A DNA stretch of 64,000 bases, taken from NCBI RefSeq assembly GCF_003050965.1, contig NZ_QAOU01000002.1, positions 62,001 to 126,000 of the forward strand, given 5' to 3'. The notes below the pieces were generated by a model. The model saw only the letters and a list, made by a program, of their open reading frames with translations. It was not told where the DNA came from and searched no databases. Made by a program: the position numbers and the translations under genes. This DNA is from Nitrosospira sp. Nsp2. Its GTDB lineage: Bacteria; Pseudomonadota; Gammaproteobacteria; Burkholderiales; Nitrosomonadaceae. This document shows positions 19,261 through 27,924 of the stretch, in pieces (positions within the stretch are counted from its first letter, which is position 1; each line of letters starts with the position of its first letter).

Positions 19261-20577
19261 ATGAAACCCATCAATGTAGGACTAATAGGCATCGGCACTG
19301 TCGGCGGCGGTACGTATGCCGTCCTCGAACGCAACCAGGAAGAAATTACGCGCCGGGCCGGCAGAGGCATTGTCATCCGCATGATCGCGGATCGCGACGT
19401 GGAGAAGGCGCGCCAGCTCGCGGGCGAAGGCGTGCTTGTCACGGCCGATGCCAATGAGGTTGTGTCGGACCCGAATATCGATATCGTGGTCGAGTTGATC
19501 GGCGGCTACACCGTTGCAAAGGAACTGATACTGAAGGCCATCGACAACGGCAAACACGTCATTACCGCGAATAAGGCTTTGCTGGCCTCGCACGGCACCG
19601 AGATCTTCGCCGCGGCGCAGAAAAAGGGGGTCATGGTTGCGTTCGAGGCGGCGGTCGCGGGCGGCATCCCCATCATCAAGGCGCTGCGCGAGGGATTGAC
19701 GGCAAACCGCATCGAATGGATTGCCGGAATCATCAACGGCACCAGCAATTTCATTCTTTCCGAAATGCGCGACAAAGGTCTGACTTTTGATACCGCGCTG
19801 AAGCAGGCGCAAAAGCTGGGGTATGCCGAGGCCGATCCGACCTTCGATATCGAAGGCATCGATGCCGCGCACAAGCTTACTATCATGGCTTCGATTGCCT
19901 TCGGCATTCCCATGCAGTTCGAGAAGGTCTATACCGAAGGCATCGCGAAACTGACGCGCGAAGATATCCGCTACGCCGAGGAACTGGGCTACCGCATCAA
20001 GCTCCTGGGCCTTACCCGCCGTACGGAGGGGGGGATCGAACTACGGGTTCATCCAACACTCATTCCGGCCCGGCGGCTGATCGCCAATGTCGAGGGCGTG
20101 ATGAACGCGGTCGTGGTAAAAGGCGATGCGGTGGGCGCAACACTCTATTATGGCGCGGGCGCGGGTGCGGAACCGACCGGCAGCGCAGTCGTGGCCGATC
20201 TCGTGGATGTGACCCGCATGCATACTGCGGATCCCAAGCACCGCGTTCCCCATCTCGCGTTCCAGCCCGACCTGTTATCGGATACGCCGATCCTGCCGAT
20301 GGAGGAAGTGGAGACTTCCTATTACTTGCGGCTGCGGGTCCTGGACAAGCCGGGGGCGCTCGCGGATATCGCGCGCATACTTGCGGACCTGGGCATTTCC
20401 ATTGAAGCCATGGTGCAGAAAGAGCCCAGTGAAGGGGAAGAACAGGTCGATATCATCATGCTCACCCATGTGACGCTCGAAAAACAAATTAATGCGGCCA
20501 TCGCCAAAATCACGAAGCTGCCGACAATGACCGGCAAGGTCACGCGAATTCGGCTGGAACACTTGAACAGCAAATAA
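19261..20577 (+). CDS. hom: Homoserine dehydrogenase
   Basis: The 438-residue protein has an N-terminal Rossmann domain (GLIGIGTVGGGTY), ELIGGYTVAKELI, the TANKALLA catalytic region, the GIINGTSNFIL substrate loop and EADPTFDIEGIDAAHKL. A C-terminal ACT domain lies at about 355-430 (YYLRLRVLDKPGALADIA), as in threonine-inhibited enzymes. It reduces aspartate semialdehyde to homoserine. thrC follows at a spacing of 196 bases, so the pair forms the threonine branch. The ACT domain implies feedback control by an amino acid, expected to be threonine. Confidence 0.96.
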   Translation: MKPINVGLIGIGTVGGGTYAVLERNQEEITRRAGRGIVIRMIADRDVEKARQLAGEGVLVTADANEVVSDPNIDIVVELIGGYTVAKELILKAIDNGKHVITANKALLASHGTEIFAAAQKKGVMVAFEAAVAGGIPIIKALREGLTANRIEWIAGIINGTSNFILSEMRDKGLTFDTALKQAQKLGYAEADPTFDIEGIDAAHKLTIMASIAFGIPMQFEKVYTEGIAKLTREDIRYAEELGYRIKLLGLTRRTEGGIELRVHPTLIPARRLIANVEGVMNAVVVKGDAVGATLYYGAGAGAEPTGSAVVADLVDVTRMHTADPKHRVPHLAFQPDLLSDTPILPMEEVETSYYLRLRVLDKPGALADIARILADLGISIEAMVQKEPSEGEEQVDIIMLTHVTLEKQINAAIAKITKLPTMTGKVTRIRLEHLNSK

Positions 20578-20773
20578 TGGCGGCGTTGGACACATTTGGC
20601 CGCCGAGTCGCGGGGAGCCCCCTGTAATCTTTTGAAACGGCTTCAACGGCGGCCCGGCTCAATAACAGCCTTCATGAAAGGCCTTTAGGAAAGCCTGGGG
20701 GAGCGAGCCAAAACGCTGCCGCCATGCAATTTTTTCAGTTAAAGAACATTCTGTATTCCTTGACGGTGAACGA

Positions 20774-22189
20774 ATGCGCTACATTTCCACTCGCGGCGGA
20801 ATGCCGCCAAAGAAGTTTTCCCAAATCCTGCTGGGCGGGCTCGCGCCCGATGGCGGGCTTGCCATGCCCGAAACCTATCCGCAAATCGATGCGGCCGGGC
20901 TGGCCAGACTGCGCGGCCTGAGTTACGCGGAACTTGCGTTCGAGATCATTTCCCGGTTTGCGGACGATATCCCCACGGATGACCTGCGCGACATGATCGC
21001 GCGCACCTATAGCGCGGAAGCGTTTCAAAGCGACGAAATCACGCCGCTCAAAACGCTGGAGCCGGGGTTGCATATCCTCGGGTTGTCGTATGGCCCGACG
21101 CTGGCGTTCAAGGATATCGCCATGCAACTGCTGGGCAACCTGTTCGAATATGCCCTCGAAAAAACAGGAGAGCGCCTGAACATCCTGGGCGCGACATCCG
21201 GGGATACGGGTCCGAGCGCGGAACACGCCATGCGCGCCAAGCGCAGCATTCGCGTATTCATGCTGTCGCCGCAAGGCAAGATGAGCCCCTTCCAGACCGC
21301 GCAGATGTTTTCCCTGCAAGACCCGAACATTTTCAATATCGCCATTCGGGGGGTATTCGACGACTGCCAGGATATCGTCAAAGCAACCAGCAATGATATT
21401 GCCTTCAAGCAGAAGTACCGCATTGGCACCGTCAATTCGATCAACTGGGCCAGGATTGCAGCGCAGATTGTCTATTATTTCAAAGGTTACTTTGCCGCGA
21501 CCCGCTCAAACGAGGAACAGGTGTCCTTTTCCGTGCCATCCGGCAATTTCGGCAATATCTGCGCGGGGCATGTTGCCCGCATGATGGGATTGCCCATCAG
21601 GAACCTGATTCTTGCCACTAACGAAAACGATGTGCTGGATGAATTCTTCAGGACGGGTCGCTATCGCCCCCGGGAAACCGCCGAAACACTGCACACCAGC
21701 AGTCCCTCAATGGATATTTCGAAAGCGTCCAACTTCGAGCGCTTCATTTTCGACCTTACCGGACGGGACGCGGCAAGGGTAAAAGAATTATGGGACGTGG
21801 TGGACGCGGGTGGGGCCTTTGATCTTGCCGGAACCCCCTTATGGGAGAGAATGAATGATTTTGGCATGGTGTCCGGTACCAGCAGCCATTCGGCCCGGAT
21901 TGAGATGATACGCAAGGTACGCGAAATGTATGGCCTGCTGGTCGATCCGCATACCGCCGACGGTTTGAAAGTGGGGTTGGAGCATCGTGAGGCCGGCGTG
22001 CCGCTGGTCTGCCTCGAAACTGCCCTCCCGGTCAAGTTTTCCGAGAGCATTGTCGAGGCTATCGGAAGTGAACCCGCCCGTCCCGCCGGCTATGAGAATA
22101 TCGAAGACCTGCCGCAACGGTACGTGGTCATGAATGCCGATCCGGACGTGGTCAAGGCCTTTATTGCCGAGCAGGCCCGCCAGGATTAG
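20774..22189 (+). CDS. thrC: Threonine synthase
   Basis: The 471-residue protein starts MRYISTRGG and carries the class-typical LGGLAPDGGLAMPE segment. It has the PLP lysine in PTLAFKDIAMQLL, GATSGDTGPSAEHAMR, VPSGNFGNICAGHVA (phosphate cup) and a C-terminal MNADPDVVKAFI tail. It converts O-phosphohomoserine to threonine. Length is normal for the long (E. coli-like) class. It is downstream of hom on the same strand and probably in the same unit, although the 196-base gap could hold its own promoter. Confidence 0.96.
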   Translation: MRYISTRGGMPPKKFSQILLGGLAPDGGLAMPETYPQIDAAGLARLRGLSYAELAFEIISRFADDIPTDDLRDMIARTYSAEAFQSDEITPLKTLEPGLHILGLSYGPTLAFKDIAMQLLGNLFEYALEKTGERLNILGATSGDTGPSAEHAMRAKRSIRVFMLSPQGKMSPFQTAQMFSLQDPNIFNIAIRGVFDDCQDIVKATSNDIAFKQKYRIGTVNSINWARIAAQIVYYFKGYFAATRSNEEQVSFSVPSGNFGNICAGHVARMMGLPIRNLILATNENDVLDEFFRTGRYRPRETAETLHTSSPSMDISKASNFERFIFDLTGRDAARVKELWDVVDAGGAFDLAGTPLWERMNDFGMVSGTSSHSARIEMIRKVREMYGLLVDPHTADGLKVGLEHREAGVPLVCLETALPVKFSESIVEAIGSEPARPAGYENIEDLPQRYVVMNADPDVVKAFIAEQARQD

Positions 22190-22576
22190 AGGGAGCTGCA
22201 CTTTCCCGGCTTCCCACTCTGCCTTGGGACACCTTCCTGCCTGGGCGCCTTCCTGCCTTCGTTGATCTCGTCGCTCGTCCGCTGATCCCCGCCGGACCTT
22301 CCCCGCCCGTATCGATTTCCCCCCGGCCTAAACCTTGCGATAAAAGTTACCGATAAAAGTTATTCATGCCACCCGAATCGGGGGCACTTCTCGCCTTCTC
22401 GAGGGCGATTCCATGGGGATTATTTCGCGAATTTTCAGCCTGATAATTCGCGCTTTTCACAACAGCCGGAACCCTGGCGGTGCTACCAGGCAGGATGGCA
22501 CTTTGAGACTATTGCTCTCACTCGTCAAGCGCGTAAGCTGAAAGGCCCATTACAATGAAACAGGTTCGTCAAAGTC
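22190..22576. other. Intergenic region upstream of HU
   Basis: No gene is seen. The first 130 bases are pyrimidine-rich. A 13-bp direct repeat (CGATAAAAGTTAC/T) lies at 22338-22350 and 22351-22363. It sits within an AT-rich patch that probably contains the HU promoter region. Confidence 0.5.
22338..22363 (+). repeat. 13-bp tandem direct repeat upstream of HU
   Basis: CGATAAAAGTTAC is followed directly by CGATAAAAGTTAT. Two adjacent identical half-sites could be a binding site for a regulator acting on the HU gene; no family is recognised. Confidence 0.6.
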
Positions 22577-22885
22577 ATGAATAAAAAAGAACTTATTGAT
22601 GCGATGGCCGCTAAAACCGGCTCTCGCAAAGTCGATGCGGAACGCGCTATTGTTGCGCTGATCGAGGTTATTTCGGATGCCCTGAAAAAAGGGGATTCCT
22701 TATCGCTACCCGGTTTTGGTTCCTTCGGAATACGCGAGCGTTCTGCCCGTACTGGCCGAAATCCCAAGACAGGGGAAGAACTCGCGATTGCGGCCTCCAA
22801 GGTTGCTATATTCAAACCGGGTGCGGCATTTAAGGCTGCGCTCAATGAGGGCAAGGGTAAGGACGGCAATAGGCGCCAGGGTTAG
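22577..22885 (+). CDS. HU-family DNA-binding protein
   Basis: The 102-residue product starts MNKKELIDAMAAKTG and has the HU/IHF fold signatures: VDAERAIVALIEVISDALKKGDSLSLPGFGSF and the DNA-contacting arm ERSARTGRNPKTGEEL, with the C-terminal VAIFKPGAAFKAALN. It bends and compacts DNA as a dimer. The basic tail after the conserved end is slightly extended (EGKGKDGNRRQG). It is closest in pattern to HU rather than IHF. Confidence 0.93.
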   Translation: MNKKELIDAMAAKTGSRKVDAERAIVALIEVISDALKKGDSLSLPGFGSFGIRERSARTGRNPKTGEELAIAASKVAIFKPGAAFKAALNEGKGKDGNRRQG

Positions 22886-23322
22886 CGCAAGCAAATGTGC
22901 GCGTTTCAACGCTCGGGCTAGTGGCTGATTCCGCAACACAGAAGCGGAAATTCCCATCAGCCCATGCCGACGTTGATAGCGCCACCCCACGTCCTCCACG
23001 TACCGCTGCGGTGTCCAGCAGTGCATCGGCCATCAGATGCTTGAGCTTGCTGTTCTGCTTTCTCTTCAAGGGCGCTCAATCGCCTGGCCTCAGACACTCA
23101 TGCCCCCCGCAGCCTGGCCCTCAACTTGTAACAGGAGGGCATCCAAAAATCAGGTGGGGGGGTGCGTCCCGTGCACAGGCACGTCCGCCTCTATTCTCTT
23201 CAGGAACCAATCACCTGTTCACTGATTGCTTCGTCAGGAGTCCGCTCCTTTTTTCAAGGATCGCACTCGACGTAATGAAGCCAATAAACAAGAGCAGGTC
23301 ATTCCCGCGGATAACCGACTGA

Positions 23323-23355
23323 CCGGACACATTAGCTACCTTCTAATGTGTCCGG
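23323..23355. other. Perfect 13-bp hairpin
   Basis: CCGGACACATTAG at 23323-23335 is exactly complementary to 23343-23355, with the 7-base loop CTACCTT. No T run follows on either side, so it is not a standard terminator. No nearby gene end explains it. Confidence 0.7.
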
Positions 23356-23769
23356 CAATTGCCGGCTTGCCCCCAGCATTTTCCCCTCTTAGTCTATTTA
23401 TTCGCCTAATTCAATCCGCCCGCACGATCAGGCGGCGATTCCTTGATGCAACCACGAATCTTCCAATTACTCGTCATACACAAGTTTTGGTAATAGCTCC
23501 AACCCATGTCATGCACGCTGCCTTGGATTTATAGTACAAAGATTTCTAAATAGCGAAGAATCTTGTGTCACGTCGGAACAACATTTTCGCTTACTGCTGG
23601 TTTTTCCTATTCCTTGCTCTTCCCGGAAGCCCCATCTATCGAGAAAACAGGTGTAGTCAACTCTTTGTAGACGATAAATTACAAGTTGCAAATTTTGTCG
23701 CTGTATGACCCTCGCTTTTTGCGCCTCGCAAGCTAAGTTAACAGGGAATTTGCCAGAAAAACGCAGAAA

Positions 23770-23860
23770 CGCAGGTTGGGCTGGCGCAGCATAACTCGAC
23801 GCCGATCTCGGGCGCATGAGCGTCGTGCTGTCGGATTATACTGTGCTAATCCAACCTGCG
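23770..23860. repeat. MITE-like inverted-repeat element
   Basis: CGCAGGTTGG at 23770-23779 is the exact complement of 23851-23860. Similarity continues inward imperfectly for about 15 more bases on each side (GCTGGCGCAGCATAAC versus ATTAGCACAGTATAAT). This resembles the common proteobacterial palindromic repeat type built on a GGTTGGGTTAGCGCAGCGTAACCCAAC theme. It is 91 bp long and non-coding. Confidence 0.55.
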
Positions 23861-23961
23861 AGTTCCATAGCGTTCAACGGGAGCGATTTCAAAAAAGGTC
23901 ATCGGAGGACTTCCGGTGTTCTGTTCTGTATGCGGGTCCATTGATAACCGGCGTGCCTGGT

Positions 23962-24738
23962 TCACTTGCGCTGCTTTTCCGCAGCGGCAAGAAAGTCGTC
24001 CAGGATGGGTCCGGAATCAAGCAGTTCGCTGCCCAGGCCGTGAAACTCGGGATGCCATTGAAAGCCGGTCACATAGGATTGGCCGCGCATGCGTATTGCC
24101 TCGATAATGCCGTCGCTTGCGGAAACAGCCTCGACCACGGAGTCGCGTCCAAGCCGCTTGATGGCCTGATGATGGATACTGTTGACCAGATGCTGATGCT
24201 GGTCCCCGTATAGCTTCGCCAGGCGCGAGTTCTCCTCGATCAGGACCGTGTGCCGGTGCTGGTCGTACAAGTCTGCGTCCACATGCGCCATGGCGTCGGG
24301 ATTTTCGGTAACGATATCCTGGTAGAGGCTTCCGCCCAGCGCGACGTTGATCAGCTGCAGCCCGCGGCAGATGCCCAGCACAGGCTTTGACTGCACCACG
24401 CATTCCCAGAAAAGCTCCATTTCATAGAGATCGCGCACCCGGTCGCCGGACCATTCGGGCCGCACCGGCGTTTCGCCATATGAGACGGGACTTACGTCCG
24501 CACCTCCTTGCAGAACCAGGCCGTCTATTTCCCTCACGTAGTCGCTGATGCGTACCTTGGAGCGTTCAACCCCCCCGGTTTCGATCGCCGGCAACATGAA
24601 TACCAGCGCGCCGCGCCGCATGATCCAGTGCGCGACCGTTTGCTCGAGGTATTGCAGGGTCTTGTTGCGAAAGCCGAGTTCGGGCGGGGGGTTATGCAGG
24701 ATTCGTGGCGACAGGCCAATCCGTAGCGGGCGGGGCAT
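23962..24738 (-). CDS. Gamma-glutamyl-gamma-aminobutyrate hydrolase family protein (peptidase C26)
   Basis: The 258-residue class I glutamine-amidotransferase-like hydrolase resembles PuuD. It has LVLQGGADVSP (oxyanion region), the nucleophile cysteine in VLGICRGLQLINVALGG, VNSIHHQAIK and the His/Glu pair in GFQWHPEF. It is expected to hydrolyse a gamma-glutamyl bond in the cytoplasm. It starts 24 bases after the stop of the carboxylate-amine ligase gene and is the last gene of a three-gene operon. Confidence 0.9.
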   Translation of the reverse strand: MPRPLRIGLSPRILHNPPPELGFRNKTLQYLEQTVAHWIMRRGALVFMLPAIETGGVERSKVRISDYVREIDGLVLQGGADVSPVSYGETPVRPEWSGDRVRDLYEMELFWECVVQSKPVLGICRGLQLINVALGGSLYQDIVTENPDAMAHVDADLYDQHRHTVLIEENSRLAKLYGDQHQHLVNSIHHQAIKRLGRDSVVEAVSASDGIIEAIRMRGQSYVTGFQWHPEFHGLGSELLDSGPILDDFLAAAEKQRK

Positions 24739-24762
24739 GGTAGGGGGCCGCCAGGCTGGCCC

Positions 24763-25878
24763 TCAATTGCCCATCCACAATTCGGCCTGCAATTGCATTA
24801 CATCGCCGAGATTGTGCTCGCGCGCGTAGGTTTGGCGCAGCCAGTTGGTGCCATTGCCGACAATGAGTATTTCACGGATGCGCTCCAGCGCCTCGCTCGC
24901 GCGCAGTTCGCGCGCGTGATCGCTGATGCGTTCCAGCATGTCGTTGATATCCTCGCGAATACTGCGCCGCACGTGGGTGCGCGGATCGATAAAGACGCCG
25001 TCGAGGCCGAAACGGCATGCCTGGAAACGATTGAAGGTATAAACCAGGTAATCGTCCTCTTCCGGAGGGGTACGCTGTTCCACCATGATGTATCGTGACA
25101 TCGATTGAATATAGCAGGCAATGGCGGCCGCTATCTCTACCGTGAGAGGCGTGTCGCACACCCTGACTTCTATGGTGCCGAATTCTGGCTTGGGTCGGAT
25201 ATCCCAATAAAAATCCTTCATTGATTCCACCACGCCCGTGCCGGTCATTTTCGAGAAAAACTGTTCGAAGTCTTCCCAGCGTAGCACGAACGGAGCACGT
25301 CCACTCAAGGGGAACGAGAACACCGAATTCAGCCGCGCCGAGGCAAACCCGGTATCGTGTCCCTGTACGAATGGAGAGCTGGCGGATAACGCGATGAAGT
25401 GGGGAATATAGCGCGACAGCATATGCATCAGGTGCAGCGCCTCATCCGGTCCGGGACAGCCGATATGGACGTGCTGGCCGAAGATGGTGAACTGCTTCGC
25501 CAGGTAGCCGTACAGTTCCGACAGGTAATGGAAGCGCGGCGCATCGTAAATCTTCTGTTCGCTCCAATGCTGGAACGGATGGGTGCCACCGCCCGCCACG
25601 GCCACATTCAGAAAGCGACCGGCATCGGTAACGGCGCTGCGCAGGGTGAGCAGTTCCTCGACAAGCTCGCCGTACTCCTGCTGCACAGAGGTGTTGATTT
25701 CGATCATGCTGCGGGTCATCTCCGGCTTTATTTCGCCCGGGTGCGTGGATTTCTCCAGGCGGCGCAGTATATCCGGGGCTGAGGAAACCAGGTTATAGTC
25801 ATTACAGCTGAGCAGCTGCAGCTCAAGCTCCACGCCCAAGGTCAGGGGGCGCGAGGAAGCAAAGGGCATCAGGCTCAT
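24763..25878 (-). CDS. Carboxylate-amine ligase, glutamate-cysteine ligase type 2 family (YbdK-like)
   Basis: The 371-residue protein has the GCS2 pattern: LTLGVELELQLLS at the start, IKPEMTRSMIEINTSV, AGGGTHPFQHW, FGQHVHIGCPGPDEAL, NSVFSFPLSGRAPF and FGTIEVRVCDTPLT. Family members ligate glutamate to an amine through its gamma carboxylate using ATP; E. coli YbdK has weak glutamate-cysteine ligase activity. Its ATG overlaps the stop of the upstream antiporter by four bases (ATGA). A gamma-glutamyl hydrolase follows, so the operon may make and break one gamma-glutamyl compound. Confidence 0.92.
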   Translation of the reverse strand: MSLMPFASSRPLTLGVELELQLLSCNDYNLVSSAPDILRRLEKSTHPGEIKPEMTRSMIEINTSVQQEYGELVEELLTLRSAVTDAGRFLNVAVAGGGTHPFQHWSEQKIYDAPRFHYLSELYGYLAKQFTIFGQHVHIGCPGPDEALHLMHMLSRYIPHFIALSASSPFVQGHDTGFASARLNSVFSFPLSGRAPFVLRWEDFEQFFSKMTGTGVVESMKDFYWDIRPKPEFGTIEVRVCDTPLTVEIAAAIACYIQSMSRYIMVEQRTPPEEDDYLVYTFNRFQACRFGLDGVFIDPRTHVRRSIREDINDMLERISDHARELRASEALERIREILIVGNGTNWLRQTYAREHNLGDVMQLQAELWMGN

Positions 25879-27083
25879 CTTCCGTTCTCCGACGTCTCTC
25901 CCGCTTTCCGCAGGGCGGCTTGCACCAGAAATGGGCCGGCAAGCTCAAGAATGACAATACAACTCATCAGCGCAAGGCCCAGTCCCGAGGCGAAGCCAGG
26001 AAAAACCGTTCCCGTATCCACCGTAAGCAGAAGCGCGACGCTGGACATGGGCGTCAGCGCCACGCCCAATGCGAGAGCCTGGCGCAGGCCGATGCCGCTG
26101 TAATTGGCCAGAGCCAGCACCGAAAGGAGCTTGGCCGCCGCCCGCACTACGATGAGCAGCAATACCAGCAGGAAGCTGTCGCTCAAGCCGCCGAGGTCGG
26201 CTGCGAGGCCGGTCGCGATGAACATCATCACCACGAGCACAGCCCCCGCCGAGCCGAAGTGCGGCGGAAAGGTGCGCGGACGCTTGCGGCGGTAGCGCGT
26301 GATAAGGCCCGCGGCCAGCAGCACCAGAATTGGACTGAGTTTGAGCGTCGAGGCCATGATGGTCGCGAATGCGATCATGCCGAACAGGACAAAGGAAAAG
26401 GTTTCTTCGTGCTGTCCCAGATAATGATGGATGCGCTCGAAGGTAATACCGAACAACCAGGCCAGCAGCGCGGAACCACCGAGGAGATAGAGGGGCGGCA
26501 ATATGGTATGGATCAGTTCAGCCCCCGTTGCTCCATGCAGGCCTGCGACGGCCAGCTTATGAAAGATGACCGCATAAATGCAGTTGAGCGCGGTCATGAG
26601 CATAAGCCGGTCGGTCACCTGCCCCTGGGCGCGCGTTTCGGTAACGATTCGCACCACAATGGCGGGAGAGGTGGCGATGACGATAGTGGCGACGACGGCG
26701 GCAGCAGCCCCAGCATAGCCAAACGATTTCAATAGCCCGAAAACAGCGGCAAACGTGGCAGTCGCTTCAAGCAGGCTGGTGGCCAAAATCCAGGGGTTGG
26801 CCTTGAGCCAGCGAAGGTTCACCCGGCTTCCAAGCTCGAACAGCAGGATGCCCAGCGCCAGGTCCACCACCAGCCGCCATTCGGCAGCCGACACCTCGGG
26901 TATCAGGCTCAGCCCCCCGGGACCCAACAGTATGCCGATGCCGATATAGCCGACAATGCGTGGCCACCGCAGGTGCCGCACCATCATTTCGCTGACGAGC
27001 ACCGCGATAACGAGCGTGAGCGCGAGCCATAGCGCCGGACTCACCGCAAACGGCCATACGGGAAGATAGTCAGACCAAGTCAT
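25875..27083 (-). CDS. CPA2-type cation:proton antiporter (Kef-like membrane domain)
   Basis: The 402-residue protein has about 11-12 hydrophobic spans and the CPA2 signature: RHLRWPRIVGYIGIGILLGPGGLSL, DLALGILLFELGSRV, then a Gly/Ala-rich core (ATIVIATSPAIVVRIVTE) and an inverted second half. It lacks the cytosolic RCK/NAD-binding domain of KefB/KefC, ending soon after the last span. It exchanges K+ or Na+ for protons in the inner membrane. It is the first gene of the operon with the ligase and the gamma-glutamyl hydrolase. Confidence 0.9.
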   Translation of the reverse strand: MTWSDYLPVWPFAVSPALWLALTLVIAVLVSEMMVRHLRWPRIVGYIGIGILLGPGGLSLIPEVSAAEWRLVVDLALGILLFELGSRVNLRWLKANPWILATSLLEATATFAAVFGLLKSFGYAGAAAAVVATIVIATSPAIVVRIVTETRAQGQVTDRLMLMTALNCIYAVIFHKLAVAGLHGATGAELIHTILPPLYLLGGSALLAWLFGITFERIHHYLGQHEETFSFVLFGMIAFATIMASTLKLSPILVLLAAGLITRYRRKRPRTFPPHFGSAGAVLVVMMFIATGLAADLGGLSDSFLLVLLLIVVRAAAKLLSVLALANYSGIGLRQALALGVALTPMSSVALLLTVDTGTVFPGFASGLGLALMSCIVILELAGPFLVQAALRKAGETSENGR

Positions 27084-27486
27084 GCGGTACCGGGAAGGGA
27101 CTGCAGGGAAACGCCCTGCCCGACAGCGAAAAATCTTATCAATTGCATCCGGTCTCCTTCGAGGGTGATTGGTTTAAAACCGATGTTTGAATGGTTCGAA
27201 GAAACTCGGAGGGCCTCAAGCCGGGCCCCGGAAATGCTTCCGTTGGTTCAGCGCGGCGCCCGCATTTGGTGCTGGATCCCAAGTGGAAGGAGAATCATTA
27301 TAAACTATGAACGAGACGAGAAAAACCCAACCGCTGAGCAGTGCCCGGAAACGACGGTGGGCACGGAGCGCGCGGCCTGTTTAACCTGGGGCCAATTTCC
27401 GATCCACGCGGAATTCGTTTCCCCTTTCAATGAGTAACGGCGGCGGGCTCGATAATATAACCGCTAACCAGTTTTTGTGACGAAAA
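27084..27486. other. Intergenic region, nothing recognised
   Basis: It lies between the divergent antiporter operon and the DUF1810 gene and should hold both promoters. A frame for a 25-residue basic peptide at about 27307-27384 follows an AAGGAG word, but the spacing is too long to support it. Confidence 0.4.
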
Positions 27487-27924
27487 ATGGATGATCCCCA
27501 CAATCTTCAACGCTTCGTCGATGCTCAGCGGCCCGTGTTCGAGAGCGCTTGCCGTGAACTGCGGCAGGGACGGAAGCAAAGCCACTGGATGTGGTTCATC
27601 TTTCCACAGGTCCAGGGCCTGGGCCGCAGCGAAATGGCCCAAAGATTTGCCATCTCTTCCCGTGAAGAAGCCGAAGCATATCTAGCGCACCCCATCCTCG
27701 GGCCGCGGTTGCGGGACTGCAGCCGCATTGTCGCCGATCTTAAGGGCCATTCAGTGGAGGATATTTTCGGTTATCCGGACGATATGAAGTTCCGGTCGTC
27801 GATGTCCCTGTTCGCGCAGGTCACGGCGAATAATGAAATATTCCAGCAATGCCTGGAAAAATATTTCCAGGGGGAACCCGATCCCGGGACGCTTGCCGCG
27901 CTAGTTTCCTTAAACGGTCGATGA
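27487..27924 (+). CDS. DUF1810 domain protein
   Basis: The 145-residue protein MDDPHNLQRFVDAQRPVFESACRELRQGRKQSHWMWFIFPQ is a textbook DUF1810 member: the KQSHWMWFIFPQVQGLGRSEMAQRFAI block, then AYLAHPILGPRLRDC, VEDIFGYPDDMKFRSSMSLF and a C-terminal FQGEPDPGTLAAL. The function is unknown. Its last 15 bases overlap the end of nadC, which runs the other way. Confidence 0.93.
   Translation: MDDPHNLQRFVDAQRPVFESACRELRQGRKQSHWMWFIFPQVQGLGRSEMAQRFAISSREEAEAYLAHPILGPRLRDCSRIVADLKGHSVEDIFGYPDDMKFRSSMSLFAQVTANNEIFQQCLEKYFQGEPDPGTLAALVSLNGR

Larger units (their letters stand above)
22886..23961. other. Long region with no supported gene
   Basis: Several short frames exist on both strands but none shows recognisable protein sequence or a convincing ribosome site. 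What can be seen is structure: a 13-bp perfect hairpin at 23323-23355 and a diverged inverted-repeat element at 23770-23860. It may hold decayed coding remains, but I cannot identify any. Confidence 0.5.

Noticed and set aside
22897-23817. Several 60-140 codon frames in the gene-free stretch after HU
   Set aside because: Composition is low-complexity or proline/serine-rich, ribosome sites are lacking and no family is recognised.
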